Positions 1 to 8,574 of a stretch of DNA of 64,000 nucleotides are shown here, piece after piece. A program made the position numbers and the translations under genes. The notes below the pieces were generated by a model that searched no databases, had not been told where the DNA came from, and saw only the letters and a program-made list of their open reading frames with translations. Origin of the DNA: Vibrio agarilyticus (lineage in GTDB: Bacteria; Pseudomonadota; Gammaproteobacteria; Enterobacterales; Vibrionaceae); contig NZ_JABAIK010000001.1 of the NCBI RefSeq assembly GCF_012641465.1, positions 186,001-250,000 on the forward strand, in the 5' to 3' direction. Position 1 is the stretch's first letter. Every line of letters starts with the position of its first letter.

Positions 1-34
1 TTGCCGCTTCAAATCGAGAGCGAGTATCGCCGAA

Positions 35-877
35 CTATTCACGTAGATAAATTAACCAGTACCACATGCCGACAAACACGCCACCACCGATAATATTGCC
101 TAAGGTAACAGGGACCAGGTTATTAATCAGAAAGTTCATAATGGTCAAGTCAGCGAAATCGGCAATGCTGGTGCCTGTTGCCGCCCAAAATGCGTCAGGG
201 GCAAACGCCTTGATCCCGATGGCCATAGGCACTTGAAACATGTTTGCAATACAATGCTCAAACCCAGCAGAAACAAACATCGCCACAGGTAAAATCATCA
301 CCATAATCTTATCGGTTAAAGTACGGCCGCTAAACGTCATCCAAACAGCAATACAGACTAGAACGTTACACATGATGCCCAAGGCAACCGCCTGCCAGAA
401 ACCGTGATGCAACTTATGTTGGGCTATCGACATGGCGTTAATACCGACTTGGCCACTGTCAAACATGTATTGTTTCGTCACCATCATACACCCCACTAGG
501 AGCAAAGCCCCAACAAGGTTACCGCAGTAAACAATGACCCAGTTTTTAACCAAGACTCCCCAGTTGATTTTCCCGCTGGCCCGCGCCACCAAGGTTAGCA
601 CCGAACTGGTAAATAATTCTCCGCCAGTGACGACCACTAAAATGAGACCCAAACTAAACGCTAACCCACCCACAAGACGAGTCATGCCCCAAGGCAAATC
701 CTCAGCCCCGGTTGTCACTGTGGTATAAAAAATGAAAGCAATACCAATATGCAAGCCTGCGGAAATCGCTAGAAGAAAAGATTTAAACGGATCTTTAGTG
801 GCTTTGGCCACACCAATTTCCGCAGCACGTTCCGCCGCCTGAGGCGGTAATAAGGAGTCAAATTGGTTAAAATTCAT
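35..877 (-). CDS. focA: Formate channel FocA (formate/nitrite transporter family)
   Basis: FocA is a pentameric inner-membrane channel that moves formate in or out during mixed-acid fermentation. The protein is hydrophobic with about six membrane segments. Family signatures visible are GGELFTSSV (about residue 85), the EHCIANMF motif whose His (about 208) matches the gating His209 of E. coli FocA, and LVPVTLGNIIGGG near the C-terminus. About 280 residues is normal. I chose the ATG at 877, which aligns with the E. coli N-terminus and has GGTGAG just upstream; an in-frame GTG lies three codons further out at 886. Any pyruvate formate-lyase gene would lie beyond the window edge at position 1. 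Family assignment is firm; FocA rather than a nitrite or hydrosulfide paralogue is very likely from overall similarity. Confidence 0.95.
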   Translation of the reverse strand: MNFNQFDSLLPPQAAERAAEIGVAKATKDPFKSFLLAISAGLHIGIAFIFYTTVTTGAEDLPWGMTRLVGGLAFSLGLILVVVTGGELFTSSVLTLVARASGKINWGVLVKNWVIVYCGNLVGALLLVGCMMVTKQYMFDSGQVGINAMSIAQHKLHHGFWQAVALGIMCNVLVCIAVWMTFSGRTLTDKIMVMILPVAMFVSAGFEHCIANMFQVPMAIGIKAFAPDAFWAATGTSIADFADLTIMNFLINNLVPVTLGNIIGGGVFVGMWYWLIYLRE

Positions 878-1028
878 GGGGCTCACCCATCTGCATCAAG
901 ATTATGGGCGCGGATGTTGCGCCGATTTGTGATCCATTTCAAGCGCGATTTTTTGTGCAGGCCATAAATTATTTTACCAACGCACTAACATATTCGGCGC
1001 TCATCTCTTTCGCAAGGCACAAACACTC

Positions 1029-1064
1029 TATACCTAAGTAACCTCAAGGTGCATGGTTATAGTG
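1029..1064 (+). repeat. Solo end of the 268-bp MITE-like repeat family
   Basis: The sequence starting TATACCTAAGTAACCTCAAG followed by GTGCATGGTT closely matches the left terminal repeat of the complete element at 33844-34111. No right end follows, so it is a truncated or decayed copy. It lies in the 377-base gap between focA and the next gene, which otherwise shows only the palindrome at 1066-1094. Confidence 0.6.
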
Positions 1065-1065
1065 T

Positions 1066-1094
1066 CTGCTACGTTATCTAGATTAACGTAGCAG
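1066..1094. repeat. Perfect 11-bp inverted repeat
   Basis: CTGCTACGTTA (1066-1076) is perfectly complementary to TAACGTAGCAG (1084-1094) across a 7-base spacer. There is no T-run on either side, so it is not a convincing terminator. It adjoins the solo repeat end at 1029-1064 and may be part of a decayed element or a protein-binding site. Confidence 0.55.
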
Positions 1095-1254
1095 CCCCTT
1101 CTGTGACTTGCTGAGAAAACAAAAGTAAAAATAGCCATTCCCCAACGACGCAACACAACAAGTTGGATGAACATAGCAATTCAAACGCAGAAAAATTGTC
1201 TTTATATGAGAAACTGGCTAGATTGAAACGGTTGAATCATTAAGGAAATCGCAT

Positions 1255-1491
1255 ATGAAGTTTGATCAATCACTATTAGAAGAAATGAATCTGCTGCTCC
1301 AATTTGACTTAAGTAGCGCAGCAACTGGGATTAAAGTCCATAGCGATGCAAGTGAAGAAGCAAAAGCGGCAGCGCAGCGCCTCTATGAAAAACAGCTTTG
1401 CACACAACCTGACGGCGGCTATCTAACCGACGAAGGCATCGAAATGGCCGAGCACGCTGACCGTCTGCTACGCCGTTTAGCCAGTGCGTAA
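1255..1491 (+). CDS. Conserved small protein, TIGR02647 family
   Basis: A 78-residue soluble protein without membrane segment or signal peptide, predicted mostly helical. I recognise the pattern FDQSLLEEMNLLLQFDLSSA near the N-terminus and QPDGGYLTDEGIE in the second half as the gamma-proteobacterial small-protein family TIGR02647, whose function is not known. The ATG at 1255 has AAGGAA seven bases upstream. The gene stands alone: focA is divergent, and a terminator-like hairpin follows at 1537-1557. The C-terminal half looks like a winged-helix wing (GGYLTDEG), so a nucleic-acid role is conceivable, but that is only an inference. Confidence 0.75.
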   Translation: MKFDQSLLEEMNLLLQFDLSSAATGIKVHSDASEEAKAAAQRLYEKQLCTQPDGGYLTDEGIEMAEHADRLLRRLASA

Positions 1492-1536
1492 ACCCTCGAT
1501 AAACCGTGTTCATATTGAACAATTCAAAGTCAAAGC

Positions 1537-1567
1537 AAAGGCCGATTCACGGCCTTTCTTGCATTTT
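1537..1567 (+). terminator. Rho-independent terminator after the TIGR02647 gene
   Basis: AAAGGCCG (1537-1544) pairs perfectly with CGGCCTTT (1550-1557) around a 5-base loop, followed by a T-rich stretch ending in TTTT. It lies about 45 bases past the stop codon. Confidence 0.7.
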
Positions 1568-1606
1568 GGACCTAGATAATCGCAAGATACATTTTTGGAG
1601 TTGCAG

Positions 1607-1744
1607 TATACCCAAACAACTTCAAAATGCAGGTAGGCGACCAGCGAACAAAGCCTCTGAACACTTCGTGAACATAGCTAAACTATGTGATGAAGTTTGT
1701 GAGTGCCCGTCAACACCGCTGCAATTTCAAGTAGGACGGGTATA
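1607..1744 (+). repeat. ERIC (IRU)-type intergenic repeat, full copy
   Basis: The element starts TATACCCAAACAACTT and ends AAGTAGGACGGGTATA, the hallmark ends of ERIC elements, with the central near-palindrome around CACTTCGTGAACATAG and CTATGTGATG. About 138 bp. Full relatives lie at 2679, 8401 and 17511 (reverse) in this window. Confidence 0.85.
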
Positions 1745-1785
1745 AAACTATCAGCAAACAAAGCCTTGGAGCATAGGGATATAAA

Positions 1786-2649
1786 ATGGTAATACAGCGA
1801 CGAATACTCATCCTCGGCGCAGGTTGGCTTGGTCTACCACTTGCAAGCACGCTAACACAACACGGTGATAAGGTGATTGTCACACGGCGACATTGGCCCG
1901 ATGAAATCCTCCAAACATCGAAACACGCACTCATCTACGAATCACTAGATTTGGCACAAGCGGATGCGTTTGAGTCGCTCACTCACTTAATTCGCCATCA
2001 CAAAATCACCCATATTATTGGTTCGTTTCCTCCGGGCTTTCGTCAGGGTGGCGGCCAAGATTATGCCAAGTTTTGGTTGAGCATTGCGAGAGCCGCACGA
2101 GATAGCGCGATACAAAAGCTTGTCATGATAAGTTCAACATCGGTATATGACCAGCCAACAGGGACCATGGATGAGTCTTGTGCTAACCCCGCATCGAATG
2201 GTGCTGATCTCAGCAAATCAGCGATTTTACTCGCGGCAGAGCACGCCGTAATCAACAGTGGCATTCCATATTGCGTGATCCGCTGCAGTGGGTTATTTGG
2301 CCCTCAACGCCACCCTGCGCGCTTTATCCATCGGCTTAAACAAGTCAGCCGTGTAGCGCCTGCCAATATGCTTCACCTTGATGACGCTATCGACATTATC
2401 TGCTTTTTACTGAGCCATCCAGAGAGCCATTTAGTCAATGCCACCACGCCAGAGACGGTCAGTAAGGCGGCGTTTTATCGAGCCGCAGCAGAACAGCACA
2501 CCCAAATCTCCACACAAATTGCGCATAACGACGAGCCAGGTAAACGCATTAGCGCCACCAAACTGTTGTCGCTTGGCTACCAATTTCACTTTAATTCGAC
2601 GCTTGATGCACTCAAGGCCCTCTCGTCACGGGATACTCAAACACGTTAA
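1786..2649 (+). CDS. NAD(P)-dependent epimerase/dehydratase-like protein (YeeZ-like SDR)
   Basis: An extended short-chain-dehydrogenase-type protein of 287 residues. The N-terminus holds the Rossmann motif GAGWLG (residues about 11-16). Around residue 110 is the strand SSTSVY, typical of the atypical SDR/epimerase fold, where the usual YxxxK catalytic pair is not obvious. The C-terminal half contains the family-typical HLDDAI segment near residue 200. This resembles E. coli YeeZ, a predicted oxidoreductase with no established substrate. The ATG at 1786 has a GGAGCATAGGGAT region upstream. It is flanked on both sides by ERIC elements, so it is probably a single-gene transcription unit. The exact reaction cannot be told from sequence. 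Confidence 0.8.
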   Translation: MVIQRRILILGAGWLGLPLASTLTQHGDKVIVTRRHWPDEILQTSKHALIYESLDLAQADAFESLTHLIRHHKITHIIGSFPPGFRQGGGQDYAKFWLSIARAARDSAIQKLVMISSTSVYDQPTGTMDESCANPASNGADLSKSAILLAAEHAVINSGIPYCVIRCSGLFGPQRHPARFIHRLKQVSRVAPANMLHLDDAIDIICFLLSHPESHLVNATTPETVSKAAFYRAAAEQHTQISTQIAHNDEPGKRISATKLLSLGYQFHFNSTLDALKALSSRDTQTR

Positions 2650-2678
2650 GTCGCTGAACCGCACCTCTCGAAGTGACT

Positions 2679-2817
2679 TATACCCAAACAACTTGGAATT
2701 GCAGGTAGGCAGCAAACGAACAAAGCCTCTGAGCACTTCGTGAACATAGATAAACTATGTGATGAGGTTTGTGAGAGGTAGTCAACACCCCCTGCCACTT
2801 CAAGTGTAAAGAGTATA
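2679..2817 (+). repeat. ERIC-type intergenic repeat, full copy
   Basis: TATACCCAAACAACTTGG start, GCAGGTAGGCAGCAAACGAA, central near-palindrome and a right end beginning GCCACTTCAAGTG, whose last bases are decayed (GAGTATA instead of CGGGTATA). It begins 30 bases after the stop of the upstream gene, so it is probably transcribed as part of that mRNA's 3' end. Confidence 0.8.
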
Positions 2818-2860
2818 TCTTGAAGTAACTGGGTCTCTTTGTTGACGTAAAGAAGATAGG

Positions 2861-2886
2861 GGCGTTCTCATATCTGCGAGAACGCC
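2861..2886. repeat. 9-bp perfect inverted repeat
   Basis: GGCGTTCTC (2861-2869) and GAGAACGCC (2878-2886) form a stable GC-rich hairpin with an 8-base loop. No T-run follows, so calling it a terminator would be weak. It lies in the 545-base gap between the dehydrogenase and the efflux operon, which otherwise holds two ERIC copies. Confidence 0.55.
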
Positions 2887-2985
2887 GAGAACACTGGCAT
2901 CGAATTCCCCTCATCACATCACGTCTTTGCATTGCAACACCGCTTGCGATTTTCTTGCTTATACTTCGCTTAACTGCCTTTAGCC

Positions 2986-3133
2986 GTCCCACTTGAGGTT
3001 GCAGCGTTGTTTGTTAATGGACTTTTATTGATGAAATAAGGGCGAACTCTCACAAATCTCATCACTGAATCGTTCTGTGATCAGAGGCTTTGTCGGTTTA
3101 CTGCCCATCTGCATCTCCACACTTTTGGGGGCA
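2986..3133 (-). repeat. Degenerate ERIC-type repeat
   Basis: Read on the minus strand, remnants of both ERIC ends and the segment ATCAGAGGCTTTGT line up with the full copies, but with insertions and many substitutions. It ends about 60 bases before the efflux operon start, so it lies in that operon's promoter or leader region. Confidence 0.55.
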
Positions 3134-3194
3134 TATCACTCAGGCTATTTAAAGGCTGTAAGGCGTTCACCGTATCGACATTGGGGAATAAGCG

Positions 3195-4298
3195 ATGAAA
3201 AAATGGGTTTTGGGAATGATTGTGGTTGCGCTACTCGCGTTTGGCACAGTCATTGGTTTCAACATGTTCGTAAACAACAAAATTGCCGACACCTTGGCCA
3301 ACCTTCCGGAGCCTGTCTATCCTGTTACCGTAGCAAAACTTGAGCCCACCGTCTGGTCAAGAAACATCACTGCAATTGGTTTTATCGAACCCAATCAAGG
3401 TGTTGAAGTATCAAACCAAGTTTCAGGCATCGTTACGGCGATAAACTTTGCTAACGGCGCTTCGGTAAAGCAAGGCGACGTTTTGATAAACCTTGATGCC
3501 TCGGTTCAACGGGCAGACTTAAAAGCACAGCAGGTACAACTGCCCTCCGTTCGCGATGACTATTTAAGGTTGCGAGCGTTATACCAAGAGCGCTCGGTGT
3601 CGCAACAAAGCGTAGAAACGGCTCAGTCCAAATACCTTTCGCTCGAAGCCAACATTGAAAGCCTTGAGGCAACGATCGCGCAACGCGAAATCCGCGCTCC
3701 GTTTAGCGGCGTATTGGGCATTCGTAATATCAACCTCGGGCAGTATGTTTCCGCTGGCGCTAACCTCGTTCGTCTTGAAGATCTTTCGGTAATGCGAGTG
3801 CGTTTTAGTGTGCCACAAGCCAAACTGGGCCAAATCTATATTGGCCAGCCGATGTCACTAACCGTCGAAGCGTATCCTGAGCGCGCTTACAAAGGGAAGA
3901 TCAATGCGATAGAACCTGTCGTTAACGATGATACTGGCCTTGTTACGATTCAAGCTGAAGTTCCGAACGACGATAGATCCCTACGCGGTGGCATGTTTGC
4001 CGATGTTAAAGTCGGCCTGTCACCATTAGAAAATCAGTTTGTGGTTCCGCAAACGTCTATCGTATTTGCGCTCTATGGCGACTCAGTTTTTGTTGTCGAA
4101 ACCAAAGACAAAGAGAGCCGCGTTCGTCAAGTGAATGTCACTGTCATTGAGCGTGATGGCAACAATGCCCTTGTCACTGGCAAGTTGGAATTTGGCCAAG
4201 AAGTGGTCAGCACAGGGATCTTAAACATGGGGAACAATGTCAAAGTTAACGTGGTTCCAGATGACATTTCAGTCCCTGACAAGATGCCACAGTTATAA
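3195..4298 (+). CDS. RND efflux periplasmic adaptor (membrane fusion protein, VexG/MexH-like)
   Basis: This adaptor bridges an inner-membrane RND pump to an outer-membrane TolC channel. It is 367 residues long, with an N-terminal uncleaved anchor or signal segment (WVLGMIVVALLAFGTVIGF). Next come a lipoyl half-motif GIVTAINFANGASVKQGD (about residues 83-100), an alpha-hairpin, the second lipoyl half IRAPFSGVLGIRNI (about 165-178) and beta-barrel segments. The ATG at 3195 follows GGGGAATAAGCG. The pump gene starts only 11 bases after the stop, so the two form one operon. No outer-membrane factor gene is linked, so it presumably uses TolC made elsewhere. The pair resembles V. cholerae VexGH; the substrate is not predictable. 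Confidence 0.9.
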   Translation: MKKWVLGMIVVALLAFGTVIGFNMFVNNKIADTLANLPEPVYPVTVAKLEPTVWSRNITAIGFIEPNQGVEVSNQVSGIVTAINFANGASVKQGDVLINLDASVQRADLKAQQVQLPSVRDDYLRLRALYQERSVSQQSVETAQSKYLSLEANIESLEATIAQREIRAPFSGVLGIRNINLGQYVSAGANLVRLEDLSVMRVRFSVPQAKLGQIYIGQPMSLTVEAYPERAYKGKINAIEPVVNDDTGLVTIQAEVPNDDRSLRGGMFADVKVGLSPLENQFVVPQTSIVFALYGDSVFVVETKDKESRVRQVNVTVIERDGNNALVTGKLEFGQEVVSTGILNMGNNVKVNVVPDDISVPDKMPQL

Positions 4299-4309
4299 GG
4301 AGGACGGCG

Positions 4310-7300
4310 ATGAAGTTTACCGATATCTTTATTTTCCGCCCCGTGATGGCCGCATCACTTAGTCTGCTACTGCTCCTCCTCGGGCTTAATGCGATGAATG
4401 ACCTGCAGGTGCGCCAATATCCCGATATGACAAATACGGTCATTACCGTCGCCACTGCCTATCCCGGTGCGGATGCGGCTTTGGTTGAAGGTTTCATTAC
4501 GCAGCCTTTAGAGGAGGCACTTTCTCAGGTCGATAACCTTGATTTTATGACCTCATCGAGTCAACTTGGCACCTCAAGTATTGTGCTTAACATGATACTT
4601 AACACCAACCCTGAGGAAGCGCTCGCCAATGTCTTATCGCAGATAAACTCTGTGTCCAATGAGATGCCCAAAGAGGCACTTAATCCATCCGTTACCTCGT
4701 CGACGGGCTCAACGACCTCGGTTATGTACATCTCATTTTTTAGTGATGTCCTCAATTCCAGTCAGATTGCTGACTATCTAGATCGCGTGGTTAACCCACA
4801 AATTTCAACCGTAAATGGTGTGTCAAACGTCACCTTGATGGGGGGCGCACCTTTTGCACTTCGCGTTTGGCCCGATCCTGAAAAACTTGGCCTGTATGAT
4901 TTATCCACCAGCGATCTGGTTGCGGTATTACAGAGCAACAACTATCAATCCGCAGTCGGTCAATTCAACAGTTATTTCACGCTTCTTAATGGCACAATCG
5001 ACAGTCAAGTCGATACGGTCGAAGGGCTTGAAAACTTAGTGATCAAAAGCGACGGTGGCCAAGTTGTCCACCTGCGTGATGTCGCTGAAGTGAGCATGAG
5101 TAAAAGTAACGACACCACACGCGCATTAGCAAATGGCCGCGAGGCGGTGATCATCGGTATTAACGCGACGCCAACAGCGAACCCACTGGATGTTGCCAAA
5201 GGCTCTCGTGTGATCTTTGAATCAATTCATGAGAATCTGCCACCAAACATTGGCGCAGAACTCATCTATGACTCAACATTAGCCATCACCGATTCCATCG
5301 ACGAGGTGATTAAAACCATTGTCGAAGCGGCTGTGATTGTTATTGTGGTAATTTTGCTCTTCCTTGGTTCATTTCGAGCCGTGGTGATCCCGATTGTAAC
5401 GATTCCACTGTCACTGATTGGCGTAATGTTTGTTATGCAAGGGCTCGATTTTACCCTTAACTTACTGACGTTACTTGCGATGGTTCTAGCGATTGGTCTG
5501 GTTGTCGATGACGCGATTGTGGTGGTTGAAAATGTCGATAGACACATAAAAATGGGCACCCCGCCCTTTAAAGCGGCGGTGATCGCAACGCGAGAAATTG
5601 CCGTGCCCGTGATCTCAATGACCATCACACTTGCAGCGGTTTACGCGCCAATTGCATTGATGGGCGGCATTACTGGCTCACTGTTTAAAGAATTCGCGCT
5701 GACTTTGGCCGGTTCTGTCTTTATTTCCGGCTTTGTTGCACTAACGCTGTCTCCTATGATGTGCTCAAAAATGCTCAAAGCTCATGAGAAACCGAGCAAA
5801 TTCGAGCAAATCGTTGAACGAACATTATCAGGGCTAACCAAACGCTATCAACGAGTGCTACATTCGGTCATCGACCATCGGCCGGTAATTGTGGTATTTG
5901 CTTTAATTGTACTGGCCTCACTGCCTGTTTTGTTTAGCTTTATTCCATCGCAACTTGCCCCTAATGAGGACCAAGGGGTAGTTGTGGTATTTGGTAACGC
6001 CCCGTCAAATGCCAATAATGATTACATTCAAGCGAATATGGAGCTGGTGTCAAAAATCATTGGTGAACAGCCACAAGCTGCGGCATCGCTTGCGCTCATT
6101 GGTGTGCCAACCAGCAGTCAGGGCATTGCCTTTGGTCCGCTAATTCCATGGAGTGACCGTACTCAAAGCCAGTTAGAAATTTCCAATACGGTGACGGCGG
6201 CGGCTAAAAAAATTCCGGGCATTAATGCCGCTGCGTATCAGTTGCCATCATTACCCGGCGCTTCCGGCGGCTTACCGGTGCAGTTTGTTATCACCAGCCC
6301 TGCCAACTTTGAAACCCTGTACAACACGGGGAATAACATTCTTGAAAAAGCCAAATCGAGCCCACTATTTGTATACACTGATGTGGATCTCAAATACGAC
6401 TCAGGGTTAGTCCAACTAACCATTGACCGAGATGCTGCGGGGGCGTATGGCGTCACAATGCAAGAAATTGGTGCCACTCTCTCTACCATGATGAGCGGTG
6501 GTTACATTAACCGCGTCAACATTGATGGCCGCTCTTACGAGGTGATCCCAGAACTGATTCGAGCCGACAGAGCAAATCCTCATCTCATTGAAAACTATTA
6601 TGTTACTGCGCAAAACGGCGCGGCGGTTCCGCTTTCAAGCTTAGTCAGTTTCAAAGTCAATGGTTCAGCCAAAACCCTGCCTCACTATAACCAAATGAAC
6701 TCAATCACGATTTCTGCGGTTCCTGCGCCCAATGTCGCGATGGGTGATGCCGTCAGCTTCTTTGAAAACTTGGCAAAAACGGATTTACCACAAGGGTATA
6801 CTTACGCCTTCATGGGTGAATCACGTCAGTTCGTCACCGAAGGCAGTGCGCTTTACGTTACATTTGGCTTAGCGCTCGCCATTATTTTCTTAGTCCTAGC
6901 AAGTCAATTTGAGAGTGTGCGCGACCCGCTCGTCATCATGTGTACCGTACCACTTGCTATCAGCGGCGCTTTGATTGCCCTTGGGTGGACGCATGTTTCG
7001 GGTGAAACCTCACTCAACATCTATTCGCAAGTCGGGCTCATCACATTAGTGGGGCTTATTACCAAACACGGTATTTTGATGTGTGAAGTGGCCAAAGAGG
7101 AGCAGATCAATAACGGCGCAACCAAACGCGATGCCATTATTGAGGCTGCCACCGTGCGTTTACGACCAATATTGATGACGACATCGGCGATGATCGCAGG
7201 CCTAATACCCCTGCTTTATGCCACAGGCGCGGGGGCAGTTTCGCGCTATAACATCGGTTTGGTTATTGTGGTTGGCTTAGCGGTTGGTACTCTATTTACC

Positions 7301-7477
7301 CTCTTTGTTCTGCCCGTGATGTACACCTACATCGCAAGTCAACACAAGCTTCATGAAGGGCTAGAAGACGACTACGGCCCAATGGTGGATGGCCCTGTTC
7401 CAAGTGAGGATACCGATGCGGCGCAAAAGACCAAGCCGTCGAATACGCCTCCGGAGGATCTTAAACCACAAACTTAA
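4310..7477 (+). CDS. RND-family multidrug efflux permease (AcrB/VexH-like)
   Basis: A proton-driven trimeric inner-membrane pump of 1055 residues, the usual size for HAE-1 transporters. It opens with IFIFRPVMAASLSLLLLLLG (TM1) followed by a large periplasmic domain. TM4 contains GLVVDDAIVVVENVDRH, with the paired Asp residues of the proton relay near residue 407. TM10 and later helices carry LVGLITKHGILMCEVAKEE. A polar, disordered tail (about 50 residues rich in E, D, T, P) extends beyond TM12. A strong ribosome site (AAGGAGG) precedes the ATG at 4310. It is translated with the adaptor just upstream. The likely substrates are drugs, bile salts or fatty acids by family; none can be assigned here. 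Confidence 0.93.
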   Translation: MKFTDIFIFRPVMAASLSLLLLLLGLNAMNDLQVRQYPDMTNTVITVATAYPGADAALVEGFITQPLEEALSQVDNLDFMTSSSQLGTSSIVLNMILNTNPEEALANVLSQINSVSNEMPKEALNPSVTSSTGSTTSVMYISFFSDVLNSSQIADYLDRVVNPQISTVNGVSNVTLMGGAPFALRVWPDPEKLGLYDLSTSDLVAVLQSNNYQSAVGQFNSYFTLLNGTIDSQVDTVEGLENLVIKSDGGQVVHLRDVAEVSMSKSNDTTRALANGREAVIIGINATPTANPLDVAKGSRVIFESIHENLPPNIGAELIYDSTLAITDSIDEVIKTIVEAAVIVIVVILLFLGSFRAVVIPIVTIPLSLIGVMFVMQGLDFTLNLLTLLAMVLAIGLVVDDAIVVVENVDRHIKMGTPPFKAAVIATREIAVPVISMTITLAAVYAPIALMGGITGSLFKEFALTLAGSVFISGFVALTLSPMMCSKMLKAHEKPSKFEQIVERTLSGLTKRYQRVLHSVIDHRPVIVVFALIVLASLPVLFSFIPSQLAPNEDQGVVVVFGNAPSNANNDYIQANMELVSKIIGEQPQAAASLALIGVPTSSQGIAFGPLIPWSDRTQSQLEISNTVTAAAKKIPGINAAAYQLPSLPGASGGLPVQFVITSPANFETLYNTGNNILEKAKSSPLFVYTDVDLKYDSGLVQLTIDRDAAGAYGVTMQEIGATLSTMMSGGYINRVNIDGRSYEVIPELIRADRANPHLIENYYVTAQNGAAVPLSSLVSFKVNGSAKTLPHYNQMNSITISAVPAPNVAMGDAVSFFENLAKTDLPQGYTYAFMGESRQFVTEGSALYVTFGLALAIIFLVLASQFESVRDPLVIMCTVPLAISGALIALGWTHVSGETSLNIYSQVGLITLVGLITKHGILMCEVAKEEQINNGATKRDAIIEAATVRLRPILMTTSAMIAGLIPLLYATGAGAVSRYNIGLVIVVGLAVGTLFTLFVLPVMYTYIASQHKLHEGLEDDYGPMVDGPVPSEDTDAAQKTKPSNTPPEDLKPQT

Positions 7478-7487
7478 ATGTTCGGCA

Positions 7488-7787
7488 ACTCGACGTTGCA
7501 GACAGCCAGCGCATCTGCAGCCTCAAATATGAAAGGTAGATACCCAACCACTTGGCGTTGCAGGAAAGAGGCCATCGAATGAGACCCCATGAGCATAGAA
7601 AACTATGTGAATGGGGCGAATGAGGCAGCCAACGCATCTGCAGCGTCAAATATGAAGGGTAGATACCCAAACCACTTGGCGTTGCAGGAAGGCGGCCATC
7701 AAATGAGACCCCATGAGCATAGAAAACTATGTGATTGGGGCGAATGAGGCAGCCAACGCATCTGCAGCGTCAAGTGGGACGGGTATC
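7488..7787 (+). repeat. Tandem array of three ERIC-type elements
   Basis: A head-to-tail array: an internally deleted copy (7488-7538) joining the left-end segment CGTTGCAG directly to the right-end segment CAGCCAGCGCATCTGCAG, then a nearly full copy (about 7539-7662), then a full copy (about 7663-7787) ending GACGGGTATC. The second and third copies share the core GAGACCCCATGAGCATAG and are closer to the enterobacterial ERIC consensus than the other copies in this window. The array fills the gap between the convergent efflux operon and tdk, ending four bases before the tdk stop codon. Confidence 0.85.
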
Positions 7788-7791
7788 TGAG

Positions 7792-8370
7792 CTATTTGCC
7801 CATGGCCTCTTTATAATGCTCACGACAAACCGAAACATAACGATCATTACCGCCAATATCGACCTGATCCCCTTCGCGAATCGCATTGCCATGTTCATCG
7901 GTTCGAATCACCATATTGGCCTTGCGGCCACAGTGACAAATGGTTTTCAACTCGACTAACTTATCGGCCCACGAGAGTAAATAGCGACTCCCTTCAAACA
8001 GCTCACCTAAGAAATCGGTTCGTAATCCATAACAGAGCACGGGAATATGCAGCTTATCGACAACTTCGGTAAGCTGGTACACCTGCGTTTTTGATAAAAA
8101 CTGACATTCATCGATCAGGACACAGTGAATCGGGTTTGCTTGGTGCAACGCCGAGATCTCATCCAATAAATTGGTGTCAACTTTAAATAGCTGCGCCTCT
8201 GCTTGCAAACCAATGCGCGAGCTGACTTTTCCAACGCCGTAACGGTCATCCAATGCGGCGGTAAAAATCACTGGATTCATACCGCGTTCTTGATAATTAA
8301 ACGACGATTGCAACAAGGTTGTTGATTTACCCGCATTCATTGCCGAGTAATAAAAATACATTTGTGCCAC
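7792..8370 (-). CDS. tdk: Thymidine kinase
   Basis: Phosphorylates thymidine to dTMP in the pyrimidine salvage pathway. It is 192 residues, the length of type II bacterial thymidine kinases. The P-loop is SAMNAGKST (about residues 9-17) and the Walker-B-like DECQF is near residue 88. Paired Cys residues (CHCG near 144, and CREHY near the C-terminus) bind structural zinc, and the lasso segment [11 protein letters not shown] binds the nucleoside. I chose the GTG at 8370 (Met-Ala-Gln-Met) because AAGGTG lies seven bases upstream and the start aligns with Vibrio homologues; a TTG two codons further out at 8376 is less likely. The stop abuts the ERIC array. Confidence 0.95.
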   Translation of the reverse strand: MAQMYFYYSAMNAGKSTTLLQSSFNYQERGMNPVIFTAALDDRYGVGKVSSRIGLQAEAQLFKVDTNLLDEISALHQANPIHCVLIDECQFLSKTQVYQLTEVVDKLHIPVLCYGLRTDFLGELFEGSRYLLSWADKLVELKTICHCGRKANMVIRTDEHGNAIREGDQVDIGGNDRYVSVCREHYKEAMGK

Positions 8371-8400
8371 AGACAAACACCTTATATTGACTGCTTCTGA

Positions 8401-8536
8401 TACCTAAACAACTTGGCGTTGCAGGTAGGCGGCAAACGAACAAAGCCTCTGAGCACTTCGTGAACATAGATACACTATGTGATGAGGTTTGTGAACGCCT
8501 GTCAACACCGCTGCAACTTCAAGTAGGACGGGTATA
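8401..8536 (+). repeat. ERIC-type intergenic repeat, full copy
   Basis: TACCTAAACAACTTGGCGTT left end, GCAGGTAGGCGGCAAACGAA, central near-palindrome and AAGTAGGACGGGTATA right end, about 136 bp. It lies between cysS and tdk, both transcribed leftward, so any cysS read-through transcript would contain its hairpin. Confidence 0.88.
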
Positions 8537-8574
8537 AATTGACTACTTAATGGTTCATGTAGTGCAAAATGAGC

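Noticed and set aside
1066-1094. Terminator for focA or the upstream strand
   Set aside because: Strong palindrome but no T-run on either strand and wrong location for the divergent genes; kept only as an inverted repeat.
1506-1745. 79-codon frame across the first ERIC element
   Set aside because: It consists of a terminator and an ERIC copy and has no ribosome site; the same kind of frame recurs over other ERIC copies (for example 2678-2992).
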